Shown here piece by piece: positions 9,948-18,621 of a stretch of 64,000 nucleotides of DNA (position 1 is its first letter; every line of letters begins with the position of its first letter). The position numbers and the translations under genes are program-made. The notes under the pieces were generated by a model, which worked only from the letters and a program-made list of their open reading frames with translations, did no database searches and was not told the DNA's origin. Location: assembly GCA_947304245.1 (NCBI GenBank), contig CAMZAK010000001.1, positions 62,001 to 126,000 of the forward strand, given 5' to 3'. Origin of the DNA: an uncultured Clostridia bacterium (lineage in GTDB: Bacteria; Bacillota; Clostridia; Oscillospirales; Ruminococcaceae).

Positions 9948-11291
9948 TTGAAAAGAGAAGCAGAGTTGGAAAGAAAAATTAGAGAAGTTTTAAAAAAAGT
10001 TTTTGGTTACGAAAAGTTTAGAGAAAACCAAAAAGAAATTATTTTAAACATTTTAAAAAGAAGAGACGTTTTAGCTGTTATGCCAACTGGGTTTGGAAAA
10101 TCTTTATGTTTTCAAATTCCTGCAATTTTAGGGAATGGCGTTACTTTGGTTATTTCTCCTTTAATTTCTTTAATGCAAGACCAGGTTAGTGTTTTAAGGA
10201 AAAAAGGGGTTAGTGCTCAACAGTTAAACAGTAGTTTAACAAAAGGGGCATGTGGGAAAATTTTAAATGATGCCATAAATTTAAAGTTTAAAATGCTATA
10301 TGTTGCGCCAGAAAGGCTTTTAACTCCTAGTTTTTTAAATGCTGCCAAAAAATTTAAAATTTTTATGGTTGTTGTGGATGAAGCGCATTGCATAAGTAAA
10401 TGGGGGGAAGATTTTAGGCCGTCTTATGTTAAAATGACAAAATTTTTTAACCTACTGCAAAAGAGGCCAATTTTTGCTTGTTTTACTGCAACTGCAACAA
10501 AAAGTGTGCGAAAAGATATTGTTAATTTAATTGGGCTTAATAACTATTACTCTGTTATTACTGGGTTTAACAGGAAAAATTTATTTTTAGACGTTATTGC
10601 TGTAAAAGAGTCTAACAAAATTTTTAAATTAATTAAAATTATGAAGAAATTAAAAGATGAAAATGTTATAATATATTGTGCTACACGTCTTAAGGTGGAA
10701 AACATATTTGAAATTTTAAAGGAAAAAGGTTACTCTGTTGCTAAATATCATGCTGGACTGAAATTAATTCAAAGGAAAAGAAGCCAGAATTATTTTTTAA
10801 AAGGAGAAAAAAACATTTTAGTTGCAACCAATGCTTTTGGTATGGGGGTGGACAAAAAAGATATAAGATTTATAATACATTTTAATATGCCAATGAATTT
10901 GGAGAATTACTATCAGGAAGTTGGAAGAGCAGGAAGAGACGGTAAGCCTTCAAAATGTTTAATGTTTTATTCTGATTATGATGTAAGGCTTAGCAGTTTT
11001 TTCATAGAAAGTGCTAAAAATTCTAGTTTGAGTTTAAAAGAATTGGAAGCAATTAAACAAAGGAATTACAATAATTTGAAGGAAATTATAAGATATTGCG
11101 AAACTAAAGTATGTTTTAAAAGGTTTATTTTAAAATATTTTGATGAAGACTTAAAAAAAGACTGCAATAACTGCGGAAACTGCAAAAGAAAAAATAAATT
11201 TAAAATTTTTTCCAAAATTAAAAATTCAATTAAAAAAATAAATAAAAGAGCTATTATAATTTTAAAAAAGAAATTATTTAAAACAAATTAA
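9948..11291 (+). CDS. recQ: Short RecQ-family ATP-dependent DNA helicase
   Basis: 3'-5' DNA helicase of recombination/repair, 447 residues. Walker A MPTGFGKSLCF (about 45-55), DEAH box near 144 (VVVDEAHCISKWG), FTATAT motif III, and motif VI EVGRAGRDGKPS are all present. A Zn-binding cysteine cluster (C..C..CNNCGNC) sits at about 384-413. The protein stops after a basic tail; the winged-helix RQC and HRDC domains of full RecQ (about 600 residues) are absent, as in RecS-type short helicases. Start is TTG 9948. A degraded second copy of part of this gene lies at 12361-12520. Confidence 0.93.
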   Translation: MKREAELERKIREVLKKVFGYEKFRENQKEIILNILKRRDVLAVMPTGFGKSLCFQIPAILGNGVTLVISPLISLMQDQVSVLRKKGVSAQQLNSSLTKGACGKILNDAINLKFKMLYVAPERLLTPSFLNAAKKFKIFMVVVDEAHCISKWGEDFRPSYVKMTKFFNLLQKRPIFACFTATATKSVRKDIVNLIGLNNYYSVITGFNRKNLFLDVIAVKESNKIFKLIKIMKKLKDENVIIYCATRLKVENIFEILKEKGYSVAKYHAGLKLIQRKRSQNYFLKGEKNILVATNAFGMGVDKKDIRFIIHFNMPMNLENYYQEVGRAGRDGKPSKCLMFYSDYDVRLSSFFIESAKNSSLSLKELEAIKQRNYNNLKEIIRYCETKVCFKRFILKYFDEDLKKDCNNCGNCKRKNKFKIFSKIKNSIKKINKRAIIILKKKLFKTN

Positions 11292-11713
11292 AAGAGAGAT
11301 ATTTTAAAGTTAACTAAAAAATATTAGTAATTGAATTTTGCAATTCTGGTGAAAATTTCACTTTGGTTGTTTTTATTTTAAAAGAGAATTTTACAAAGAA
11401 TTATTGTAATGTATGAATATTTTCATAAATTAAAAAATAAAGATGTTTTAGATTCATGTAAAAATATTTTGTTGGTTTTTTGTAGAGTTTTTTATTTTAG
11501 TTGTTTTTTTAATATAATCTAAAAATATTAATGTTTATTATTTAATAAAAATATTGCACATAAAAGAAAAAATATTTTATTACTAATATTTTCTGAAAAT
11601 TTAAATAGAAATTAAATATATTTAAAAAATTTTTTAGTTTAAAAAAGCAATTATTTTAAATATGTGTTAACATATAAATGTTTTGTAAATTAAATTTTTT
11701 TGGAGGCTTAAAT
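11292..11713 (+). other. AT-rich spacer between recQ and dut
   Basis: About 420 bases without an open gene. It is almost pure A/T with poly-T and poly-A runs. A weak match to recQ (around 11335-11375, near the sequence encoding its motif Ia region) may be a further scrap of a duplicated recQ, but is too degraded to be sure. A short inverted repeat (ATATGT-4-ACATAT) lies near 11660-11675, just before dut; its role is unknown. The dut Shine-Dalgarno TGGAGG is at 11701-11706. Confidence 0.4.
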
Positions 11714-12154
11714 ATGTTAGAAGTTAATTTAAAAAAATTAAATAACAATGCTGTTGTTCCAACTAAAGGGAGTGATTACAGTGCAGGGTATGATTTATAT
11801 GCTTGCTTAGATGAAGAATTTATTTTAATTAAGCCAGGAGAAGTTGTTAAAGTTCCAACAGGAATTGCGGTTGAAATCCCTAATGGTTATGTTGGCTTAA
11901 TTTTTGCAAGGAGTGGTTTGGCTATTAATAAAAATCTTGCTCCGGTAAACAAGGTTGGGGTTTGTGACAGTGACTATAGGGGGGAATATTTGGTTGCACT
12001 TTTAAATTCTGGAAAAGAGGAAGTTAAAATTAAAAATAAAGACAGAATTGCACAATTGGTTATTGTTCCAATATTATCTGTTAAATTTAAAGAGGTTGCA
12101 AGTTTAACAGAAACAAAAAGAGGAGAAGGAGGGTTTGGTTCCACAGGAATTTAA
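11714..12154 (+). CDS. dut: Deoxyuridine 5'-triphosphate nucleotidohydrolase
   Basis: Trimeric dUTPase hydrolysing dUTP to dUMP and PPi, keeping uracil out of DNA and feeding thymidylate synthesis. 146 residues with all five motifs: AGYDLYA (1), ARSGLA (2), NKVGVCDSDYRGE with the catalytic Asp (3), DRIAQLVI (4) and the C-terminal RGEGGFGSTG lid (5). Start is ATG 11714 because TGGAGG lies 8 bases upstream; an in-frame ATG at 11678 has no ribosome site. Stands alone between two decayed spacers. Confidence 0.95.
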   Translation: MLEVNLKKLNNNAVVPTKGSDYSAGYDLYACLDEEFILIKPGEVVKVPTGIAVEIPNGYVGLIFARSGLAINKNLAPVNKVGVCDSDYRGEYLVALLNSGKEEVKIKNKDRIAQLVIVPILSVKFKEVASLTETKRGEGGFGSTGI

Positions 12155-12360
12155 AATTTACATATTTTAAACTGTGTGAATTATTAAAAAATAAACAATA
12201 ATTTTTTTTAAAATTCTTAATTGTTGTTAAAAATACAAAACTAAGCTGAATAACAAAGTAAAACATATCTGCCTATTCAACATAAACAAATTTTTTAACT
12301 AACTTAACTGTTTTAACATAAATTTTTTTTAAAAAGTATTTTAAAATAGGTATTGCTATT

Positions 12361-12520
12361 TTAAAGAAATTATTTTAAACATATTGCAAATTGAGTTTGG
12401 AGAATGTTTATGTTTTAAAATTCCTGCAATTTTAGAAGATTTATGTTATTTTTTGTTTATTTTAATTTTTTAGTTAAATCAGGTTTGCATTTTAAGAAAA
12501 AATGGTTAATTTTAAAAATT
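12361..12520 (+). pseudogene. Decayed partial copy of recQ
   Basis: This stretch parallels the Walker A region of the intact recQ (about 10030-10210). The phrase encoding KEIILNI, the one around FGKSLCFQIPAIL (here with G to A changes and a premature TAG), and the one encoding DQVSVLRKKG recur in the same order with internal deletions. No frame is open. It is best read as a remnant of a duplicated recQ segment about 2.3 kb downstream of the source. The rest of 12155-12629 is AT-rich with nothing else recognisable. Confidence 0.7.
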
Positions 12521-12629
12521 ATTAAAAGAGAATTTAAAAAGAGAATTTGAGGTGGAAATAAAAACTAGAGAAATTTTTAAAAAGTTTAGATGAAACCAAA
12601 GGGAATGTTTGTGTTCTATGTTTAAACGA

Positions 12630-13817
12630 TTAATCAAACATATTTTCATTAAACAGTAAAAATAGTGTTAAAACCAAAAAGAAGGAGATTATGCTGCAAC
12701 TAATTAAAAGACTTTTAAAAATTAAACTTTTATAATTTTTTTCTTTTTTGCTATATGGTTTACTTTCTTTATTTTTTTTATTTTTTTTAACCTTTTTACT
12801 TTTTTTAATTTTCTTTATCTCTTTTTGAAAATTTTCTTCTTTTGTTATTGTATATTCTCTAGGTGGAGCTGTTAAATCTTCATAAAAATCTTTCATTGTT
12901 TGGGTCCTTAGTTTTGGGGCTAAAACCAATGCAGACATTGTTGCAAAAGAGACGTTTTTTGGAATTTTTGAATTTAATACGTTTGGTGGAAGAAGATTAT
13001 CATTAGAAATTCTTGAAGTTGAATTAACAGGTTTTGTGCCTGTTAGTGTTTTGTAAATTAAAGCAGCAAGAGAATAAATATCTGTGTGAGTTCCTATGTT
13101 TTTTCCTTCATATTGCTCTGGAGCAGAATAGCCTTCGTTTAATTTAAATTTTTTTTCTTTAAAGTTTTCGTAATTAATTATAGCATTTTCAAAACTAATT
13201 ATTTTTAAAATGTTATTTTCAATGGCTAAGTTGTTTGGGGTTAAATCTGTGTGTATTATTTTTTTTGAATGAAGATTTCTTAGAAGATTAATTAAATTTA
13301 AAAACATATTTTTAGAGTGTTCCCATGTTAGTTCACCATAATTATTTGCAAGATATTTTGAAAAGGTTATTCCTCTTACAAATTCTTGCACAATGTAAAC
13401 TGTGTTGTTTTCTTCAAAATAAGCATAAATTTTTAACATATTTGTTAGAAATCTTAAATTTATTAAATTTTTATGTAATTCTAAAAAATTATTTTTCAAA
13501 CCATTAACATATTCTTCATGATAATAATTTTTTACTATAACTTTTTTTTCAAGTCTGCTAACCATTTCATTTGGGTAAAATTCCACTATTTCAACTTTAG
13601 ATTCTAAGTTTTCATCTAAACATAAATAAGATATTGTTTTTTCATTCGTGGAAATTATATTTAAAACTCTATATCTATTATTTAATAATGTTTTTGGTTT
13701 TAAAGCGAATTTTAATAGATTTATATCGTAAGTTTTATGTCCGCAAACAGGGCAAAAATTAACTTTACTGGTTAGCTTATTCATGCATCTGTTACAATAA
13801 AAATTTTCTTCATTCAT
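12630..13817 (-). CDS. Zinc-ribbon Ser/Thr kinase-like membrane protein, probable pseudokinase
   Basis: 395 residues: N-terminal zinc ribbon (C8, C11, C22, C25), protein-kinase fold (about 45-310), lysine-rich linker, and a single C-terminal membrane helix (about 367-390). The kinase fold is clear from HTDLTPNN (the HRD loop), GYSAPEQYEG (the APE motif) and DIYSLAALIYKTLTG. Several catalytic elements are changed: the Gly-rich loop reads STNEKT, the VAIK lysine is Val (VEIVEFYP where relatives have VAIKEYFP), and DFG reads SFE. It therefore probably does not phosphorylate and may act as a membrane-anchored scaffold. AAAGGA precedes the start. Catalytic loss is inferred from motifs only. Confidence 0.85.
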   Translation of the reverse strand: MNEENFYCNRCMNKLTSKVNFCPVCGHKTYDINLLKFALKPKTLLNNRYRVLNIISTNEKTISYLCLDENLESKVEIVEFYPNEMVSRLEKKVIVKNYYHEEYVNGLKNNFLELHKNLINLRFLTNMLKIYAYFEENNTVYIVQEFVRGITFSKYLANNYGELTWEHSKNMFLNLINLLRNLHSKKIIHTDLTPNNLAIENNILKIISFENAIINYENFKEKKFKLNEGYSAPEQYEGKNIGTHTDIYSLAALIYKTLTGTKPVNSTSRISNDNLLPPNVLNSKIPKNVSFATMSALVLAPKLRTQTMKDFYEDLTAPPREYTITKEENFQKEIKKIKKSKKVKKNKKNKESKPYSKKEKNYKSLIFKSLLISCSIISFFLVLTLFLLFNENMFD

Positions 13818-13874
13818 TTTATGATAATCCTTTCTTTTATTTATTTAAATATTACAAAAATTTTTATTTTTTTA

Positions 13875-13903
13875 TTGAATAAACCAACAACACCATGTAT
13901 AAT
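13875..13903 (+). promoter_or_regulatory. Sigma-A promoter of the 6S-like RNA
   Basis: TTGAAT at 13875-13880 and TATAAT at 13898-13903 with an exact 17-base spacer. Initiation about 7 bases on would begin just before the 12-base arm that closes the downstream RNA, which supports both calls. Confidence 0.8.
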
Positions 13904-13909
13904 ACTATA

Positions 13910-14100
13910 TTGAAGATTGCTTTAATTTTTGTGTTATTATATAAATTCAACATTTTATTATAGGGAGCTCGGGCTTCAAAACCGAATTGCAGACCTCCTA
14001 ATTTTAAATTAGACGAAGGGAGCATGAAACTTTTGAGAGAGCACCCACCTGGTTGTTTAAGGGTTTTTACTTTTTTACGCATAAAAGCAATCTTCTTTTT
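13910..14100 (+). ncRNA. ssrS: 6S RNA (RNA polymerase-regulating), probable
   Basis: A roughly 190-base non-coding transcript with its own consensus promoter. Its ends form a perfect 12-bp closing stem (13912-13923 with 14084-14095), followed at once by a T-tract serving as terminator. The interior is markedly more GC-rich than its surroundings and includes the AGCACCCACCTGG segment resembling the 3' strand of Firmicutes 6S RNAs. Length, closed-stem form and this motif match 6S RNA, which mimics an open promoter and sequesters sigma-A holoenzyme. Sequence recognition is from memory of the family; a covariance-model search would settle it. An antisense 72-codon frame here is not credible as a gene. 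Confidence 0.75.
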
Positions 14101-14150
14101 ATTTTTATAAATAATTTATATGATTGTTTTTTTAAAATATATTATAAATT

Positions 14151-15926
14151 TTAATTTTTTTCTAATCTTTCTTTTAAATTGTTCAGTTCATTTTTTAATT
14201 CTAAAGGCAGCTTACTACCAAATTTTTTAAAGAATTCCTCAATTTCTTTTGTTTCTTGTTTCCATAAATTTAAATCTATTGAAAGAATTTTTTCTAAATT
14301 ATGTTCATTAACACTAGATTGTTCTAGATTTAAATCTGTTTTTTTAGGAATGTAACCTATAGCAGTTTTTTTAGCGTCCACCTCACCATTACAACGGTTT
14401 AAAATCCACATTAAAACACGCATGTTTTCACCATAACCTGGCCATAAAAATTCTCCGTTTTCATCTGTTCTAAACCAGTTTACATTAAAAATTTTGGGAG
14501 CTTTGTCTTTTAATTTTTCTCCCATTGTAAGCCAGTGTTTAAAATAATCTCCCATGTTATAACCACAAAACGGAAGCATTGCCATTGGGTCTCTTCTTAC
14601 CACGCCAACTTTTCCTGCTGCTGCTGCTGTTGTTTCTGACGCTGTTGTTGCTCCAACAAAAACACCATGCTGCCAATTAAATGTTTCATAAACTAATGGA
14701 GTTGTTTTTGCTCTTCTTCCTCCAAATATTATTGCAGAAATAGGGACTCCATCAGGGTTGTTAAATTCTTTACTAATGCAAGGACAATTTTTAGCAGGAG
14801 CAGTAAACCTAGAGTTTGGGTGTGCTCCTTTTTCTTTAGATGTTTTACCGTTCCATTCTTTACCTGTCCAGTCTATTGCGTTTTCTGGAGGGTTTTCGTT
14901 TAAGCCCTCCCACCAAACAGTGTTGTTTTCTAAATTATGTGCAACATTTGTAAAAATTGTGTTTTTCTTGGTAGATTCTAATGCGTTAGGGTTAGACTTA
15001 GAATTTGTTCCTGGTGCCACTCCAAAAAAACCGTTTTCTGGGTTTATTGCGTAAAGTCTTCCGTCTTGCCCTATTCTAAGCCATGCTATGTCGTCTCCCA
15101 CTGTCCAGACTTTGTAACCTTGTTTTTTGTAAAGTTCGGGTGGAATTAACATTGCAAGGTTTGTTTTTCCGCATGCAGAAGGGAAGGCAGCAGCAACATA
15201 TTTAACTTCACCTTGAGGGTTTTCTATTCCTAAAATTAACATATGCTCTGCCATCCAGCCTTCATTTTTTCCTTGGTATGAGGCAATTCTTAGTGCAAAG
15301 CATTTTTTGCCCAATAAAACGTTTCCACCATAAGCAGAATTAATAGACCATATTGTGTTGTCTTCAGGAAAATGTGCAATAAACCTGTTTTCTGGGTCTA
15401 TGTTTGCTTTAGAATGTAGCCCTCTTACAAAATCGTTAGAGTCTTCTTTTAAATTTTCAAATGCTTGTTTTCCCATACGAGTCATAATATTCATATTTAT
15501 TACAACATAAATTGAATCTGTTAATTCCACTCCAACTTTAGACATATGCGAGCCAATTGGGCCCATGGAATACGGAATAACATACATAGTTCTGTTTTTC
15601 ATAACACCTGCAAACAGTTTTTTTAATTTAGAATACATTTCTTCAGGGTCACACCAATTGTTTGTTGGGCCGGCGTCTTCTTCTTTTCTAGAACAAATAA
15701 ATGTTTTGTCTTCAACTCTTGCAACGTCGTTTTGTTTTGTTCTGTGTAGGTAGCACCCTGGCAATATTTCTTGGTTTAATTCAATTAATTCTTTTGTTTG
15801 AACTGCAATTTTTTTTAGTTCATTTAGTTGTTCTTCAGATCCGTCTATCCATACCACATTATCTGGTTTGCACAAATCCACCATTTGTTGCACCCATTCT
15901 AAAACATTTTTATTTTTAGTTAACAT
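14151..15926 (-). CDS. pckG: Phosphoenolpyruvate carboxykinase (GTP)
   Basis: Interconverts oxaloacetate + GTP and PEP + CO2 + GDP; in fermenters it often runs toward oxaloacetate. 591 residues, full length. Diagnostic motifs: AFPSACGKTNLAM (kinase-1a P-loop with the hyper-reactive Cys), TVGDDIAWL, GGRRAKTTPLVYE, and the nucleotide-site segment NWFRTDENGEFLWPGYGEN near residue 500. These mark the GTP class rather than the ATP class (PckA). Single gene on the minus strand. The spacer to the upstream ychF (15927-16119) is AT-rich without a clear promoter. Confidence 0.97.
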   Translation of the reverse strand: MLTKNKNVLEWVQQMVDLCKPDNVVWIDGSEEQLNELKKIAVQTKELIELNQEILPGCYLHRTKQNDVARVEDKTFICSRKEEDAGPTNNWCDPEEMYSKLKKLFAGVMKNRTMYVIPYSMGPIGSHMSKVGVELTDSIYVVINMNIMTRMGKQAFENLKEDSNDFVRGLHSKANIDPENRFIAHFPEDNTIWSINSAYGGNVLLGKKCFALRIASYQGKNEGWMAEHMLILGIENPQGEVKYVAAAFPSACGKTNLAMLIPPELYKKQGYKVWTVGDDIAWLRIGQDGRLYAINPENGFFGVAPGTNSKSNPNALESTKKNTIFTNVAHNLENNTVWWEGLNENPPENAIDWTGKEWNGKTSKEKGAHPNSRFTAPAKNCPCISKEFNNPDGVPISAIIFGGRRAKTTPLVYETFNWQHGVFVGATTASETTAAAAGKVGVVRRDPMAMLPFCGYNMGDYFKHWLTMGEKLKDKAPKIFNVNWFRTDENGEFLWPGYGENMRVLMWILNRCNGEVDAKKTAIGYIPKKTDLNLEQSSVNEHNLEKILSIDLNLWKQETKEIEEFFKKFGSKLPLELKNELNNLKERLEKN

Positions 15927-16119
15927 ATCTCAAAAAACCCCTTTTAAAATTTAATTTAAAAATATAAATATATTTTTACACAACATTTTAATTATACAAC
16001 AAAATTCAAATAAATTCATCAAAATTTAATATTAATTTTAAAAAATTTATTTTTAATACAATATTCATTACAATATTATGAGTTATTTTGCTTATTATTA
16101 AACTAAATTAGCTTTAAAA

Positions 16120-17217
16120 TTAAACATTAAACCTAAAAGTTATTATGTCTCCATCTTTTACAACGTAATCTTTTCCTTCTGTTCTAATAACTCCAGCTTT
16201 TTTAGCTTCTTCCATGTTTTTAAATTTCATGAAGTCTTCATAAGAGATTATTTCTGCACAAATGAAGCCTCTTTCAAAATCTGAGTGAATTTTCCCTGCT
16301 GCTTTTGGCGCTTTTGTGTTTTTTTTAATTGTCCATGCTCTAACCTCATCTGTGCCTGCTGTTAAATAAGAAATTAAATTTAAAATTTCGTAGCTTGCTT
16401 TAATTATTCTATCTAGTCCTGACTGGTTTAAACCAATTTCATTTAAAAAAAACTTTTTTTCTTCTTCTTCCATTCCGTTTAGATCTTCTTCCATTTTTGC
16501 ACAAATTGGCAAAACAATTGAAGAATTTTTTTCTGCAAATTCACAAACTTTTTTAAATTTAACGTTGTTTTCTATTTTGTTTTTGTAGTCTTCTTCCTTA
16601 AAGTTTGCTGCATAAATCACTTCTTTTTTTGTTATTAGGCCCAAAGAGTTTAAAGTTTCTTCCCATTCTTCATCATGGTTAAAATTTTTTGCAAGGTTGC
16701 CTTCTTCTAGCCATTTTAAAAGTTCTTCTAAGAAGTTAACTTCATCTTGAAGTGAAGTTTCTCTTTTGGCTTGTTTTTTTAATTTTTCAATTCTTTTAGT
16801 TAAAATTTCTATGTCAGACAAAATTAATTCAACATTTATTGTTTCTATGTCTTTTACTGGGTCCACTAAATTTTCTACATGTATTATGTTTTCATCTTCA
16901 AAACAACGAACAAGATGAATTATTGCGTCCACCTCTCTAATGTTTGAAAGAAACTTGTTTCCAAGCCCTTCTCCTTTTGAGGCTCCTTTAACAAGGCCTG
17001 CTATGTCTATGAATTCTAAAATTGCGGGAGTTACTTTTTTTGGTTTAAAAATAGCAGCCAAATTTTCTAGCCTTTCATCTGGCACATTTATCACACCAAC
17101 GTTTGGTTCTATTGTGCAAAAGGGGTAGTTTGCTGCTTGAGCAGAAATTTTGTTGCAAAGAGCATTAAAAAGTGTGCTCTTTCCAACGTTGGGAAGGCCC
17201 ACAATTCCTAATTTCAT
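16120..17217 (-). CDS. ychF: Redox-regulated ribosome-binding ATPase YchF
   Basis: Obg-like P-loop protein that prefers ATP to GTP and binds the ribosome; 365 residues, normal length. G1 motif GLPNVGKSTLFNAL starts at residue 6, FIDIAGLVKGASKGEGLGN forms G3, a coiled-coil insert follows, and the C-terminal TGS domain holds the conserved EVRAWTIKKNTKAPKAAGKIH and DYVVKDGDIITFRFNV segments. AGGAGT lies upstream of the ATG. It is divergent from cinA. Confidence 0.97.
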   Translation of the reverse strand: MKLGIVGLPNVGKSTLFNALCNKISAQAANYPFCTIEPNVGVINVPDERLENLAAIFKPKKVTPAILEFIDIAGLVKGASKGEGLGNKFLSNIREVDAIIHLVRCFEDENIIHVENLVDPVKDIETINVELILSDIEILTKRIEKLKKQAKRETSLQDEVNFLEELLKWLEEGNLAKNFNHDEEWEETLNSLGLITKKEVIYAANFKEEDYKNKIENNVKFKKVCEFAEKNSSIVLPICAKMEEDLNGMEEEEKKFFLNEIGLNQSGLDRIIKASYEILNLISYLTAGTDEVRAWTIKKNTKAPKAAGKIHSDFERGFICAEIISYEDFMKFKNMEEAKKAGVIRTEGKDYVVKDGDIITFRFNV

Positions 17218-17267
17218 ATTTAAAAACTCCTCATTTGAATTACTAATTAAAATTATATTAAAATATT

Positions 17268-17296
17268 TTGCAAAATGTCAAATAAAATATTAAAAT
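17268..17296 (+). promoter_or_regulatory. Putative sigma-A promoter for cinA
   Basis: TTGCAA (17268-17273) and TAAAAT (17291-17296) separated by 17 bases, 39 bases before the cinA start. Both boxes deviate from consensus in an AT-rich spacer, so this is only a candidate. Confidence 0.45.
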
Positions 17297-17334
17297 TGTA
17301 TTTGATGTTTTAAATTGTAAAAGGGAGGGGTTTA

Positions 17335-18576
17335 ATGGTTGCAGAAATTTTAAACGTTGGAAGTGAAATTTTAATTGGAGATATTTTAAACACAAATGCT
17401 AGATATCTTTCTTTAAAACTATCTGAATTTGGGCTGGATGTTTATTGTCATACTTCTGTTGGAGATAATTTGAAAAGAATTAAAGAAGCCATTAAAAAAG
17501 CATTGGAAAGATGTGATATTTTATTCATAACAGGAGGTTTAGGGCCAACTAAGGATGATGTAACAAAAGAAGCAGTTGCAGACTTTTTTTCAAAAGATTT
17601 AGTTGAAGATTTAGAGATTAAAAAAAACATTGAAGAAAAGTTTAATTTAACTAAAACTAAAATTACAAATAATAACTATAAGCAATGCTTAATAATTGAA
17701 GATGCTAAGGTTTTTAAAAACAGAAAAGGAACAGCACCAGCTCTTTTAGTGGAACACAAAAGAAAAAAAATATTTTTATTACCAGGGCCACCAGAAGAAG
17801 TAAGAGATATTTTTGAGAATGAAATTTCTTCATACCTTAAAGATTTAGCTGGTTTTTTAATAATATCTAAAAATGTTAATGTTTACGGTTTAACAGAGTC
17901 AGGTGTGGACGAGTTAGTTGCAGATATTTTAGAATATGAAAACCCAACTGTTGGAATTTATGCAAAACATGGAGAGGTTAGGCTTAGAATTACAGCGAAA
18001 GCTAAAACAGAAGAAGAATGCAAAACATTAATTAAAGATGTGTTTTTAAAAATAAAACAAAGAATTGGAAGGTTTGTTTACGGGTTTAACACTAACATGC
18101 AAGCTGCACTTGTGGAAGCTTTTAAGCTAAAAGAAAAAACATTAGCAGTTGCTGAAAGCTGCACTGGTGGTTTAATTAGCTCTAAAATTGTGGGGGTTTC
18201 GGGTTCTAGTGAAATTTTCAAATTAGGGGCTGTTTGCTATTCTAACCATGCTAAAACTAAAATTTTAAATGTTAGAGAAGAAAGTTTAAACAAATTTGGA
18301 GCTGTAAGCGCTATTGTGGCAAAAGAGATGGCTTATGGAGCAAGAAAAGTTTCTAATGCAGACATTGCAATTTCAACAACAGGAATTGCAGGGCCAAACG
18401 GAGGCACAGAAGAAAAACCAGTTGGATTGGTTTACGTTGGAATTTCAACAGAAAAAGAAACTAGAGCTTTTAAATTGTTTCTCTCTAAAAATGAAAAAGA
18501 TGAGAGAAACACAATTAGAAATTTAGCAGCTTTGTTTGCAATGAACAAGGCAAGAGTAGAGGTTTTAAAATTTTAA
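17335..18576 (+). CDS. cinA: CinA-family nicotinamide-nucleotide amidohydrolase
   Basis: 413 residues with two domains. The N-terminal MoaB/MogA-like domain (1-170; GSEILIGDILNTNA, TGGLGPTKDD) in CinA proteins acts on ADP-ribose-type nucleotides. The C-terminal PncC domain (about 255-410; AVAESCTGGLISSK, GVSGSSEIF, STTGIAGPNGG) deamidates NMN to nicotinic acid mononucleotide for NAD recycling. GGGAGGGG sits 5 bases before the ATG. It is convergent with hydF; no strong terminator hairpin is seen in the 45-base gap. Confidence 0.95.
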   Translation: MVAEILNVGSEILIGDILNTNARYLSLKLSEFGLDVYCHTSVGDNLKRIKEAIKKALERCDILFITGGLGPTKDDVTKEAVADFFSKDLVEDLEIKKNIEEKFNLTKTKITNNNYKQCLIIEDAKVFKNRKGTAPALLVEHKRKKIFLLPGPPEEVRDIFENEISSYLKDLAGFLIISKNVNVYGLTESGVDELVADILEYENPTVGIYAKHGEVRLRITAKAKTEEECKTLIKDVFLKIKQRIGRFVYGFNTNMQAALVEAFKLKEKTLAVAESCTGGLISSKIVGVSGSSEIFKLGAVCYSNHAKTKILNVREESLNKFGAVSAIVAKEMAYGARKVSNADIAISTTGIAGPNGGTEEKPVGLVYVGISTEKETRAFKLFLSKNEKDERNTIRNLAALFAMNKARVEVLKF

Positions 18577-18621
18577 AAATACAGCAAAAGCTAAAGGTAA
18601 GGAAGAATGAGAGACTTGACT

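Noticed and set aside
13864-14082. Open 72-codon frame on the minus strand
   Set aside because: Lies antisense over the GC-rich core of the probable 6S RNA, with no ribosome site and no protein-like conservation visible.
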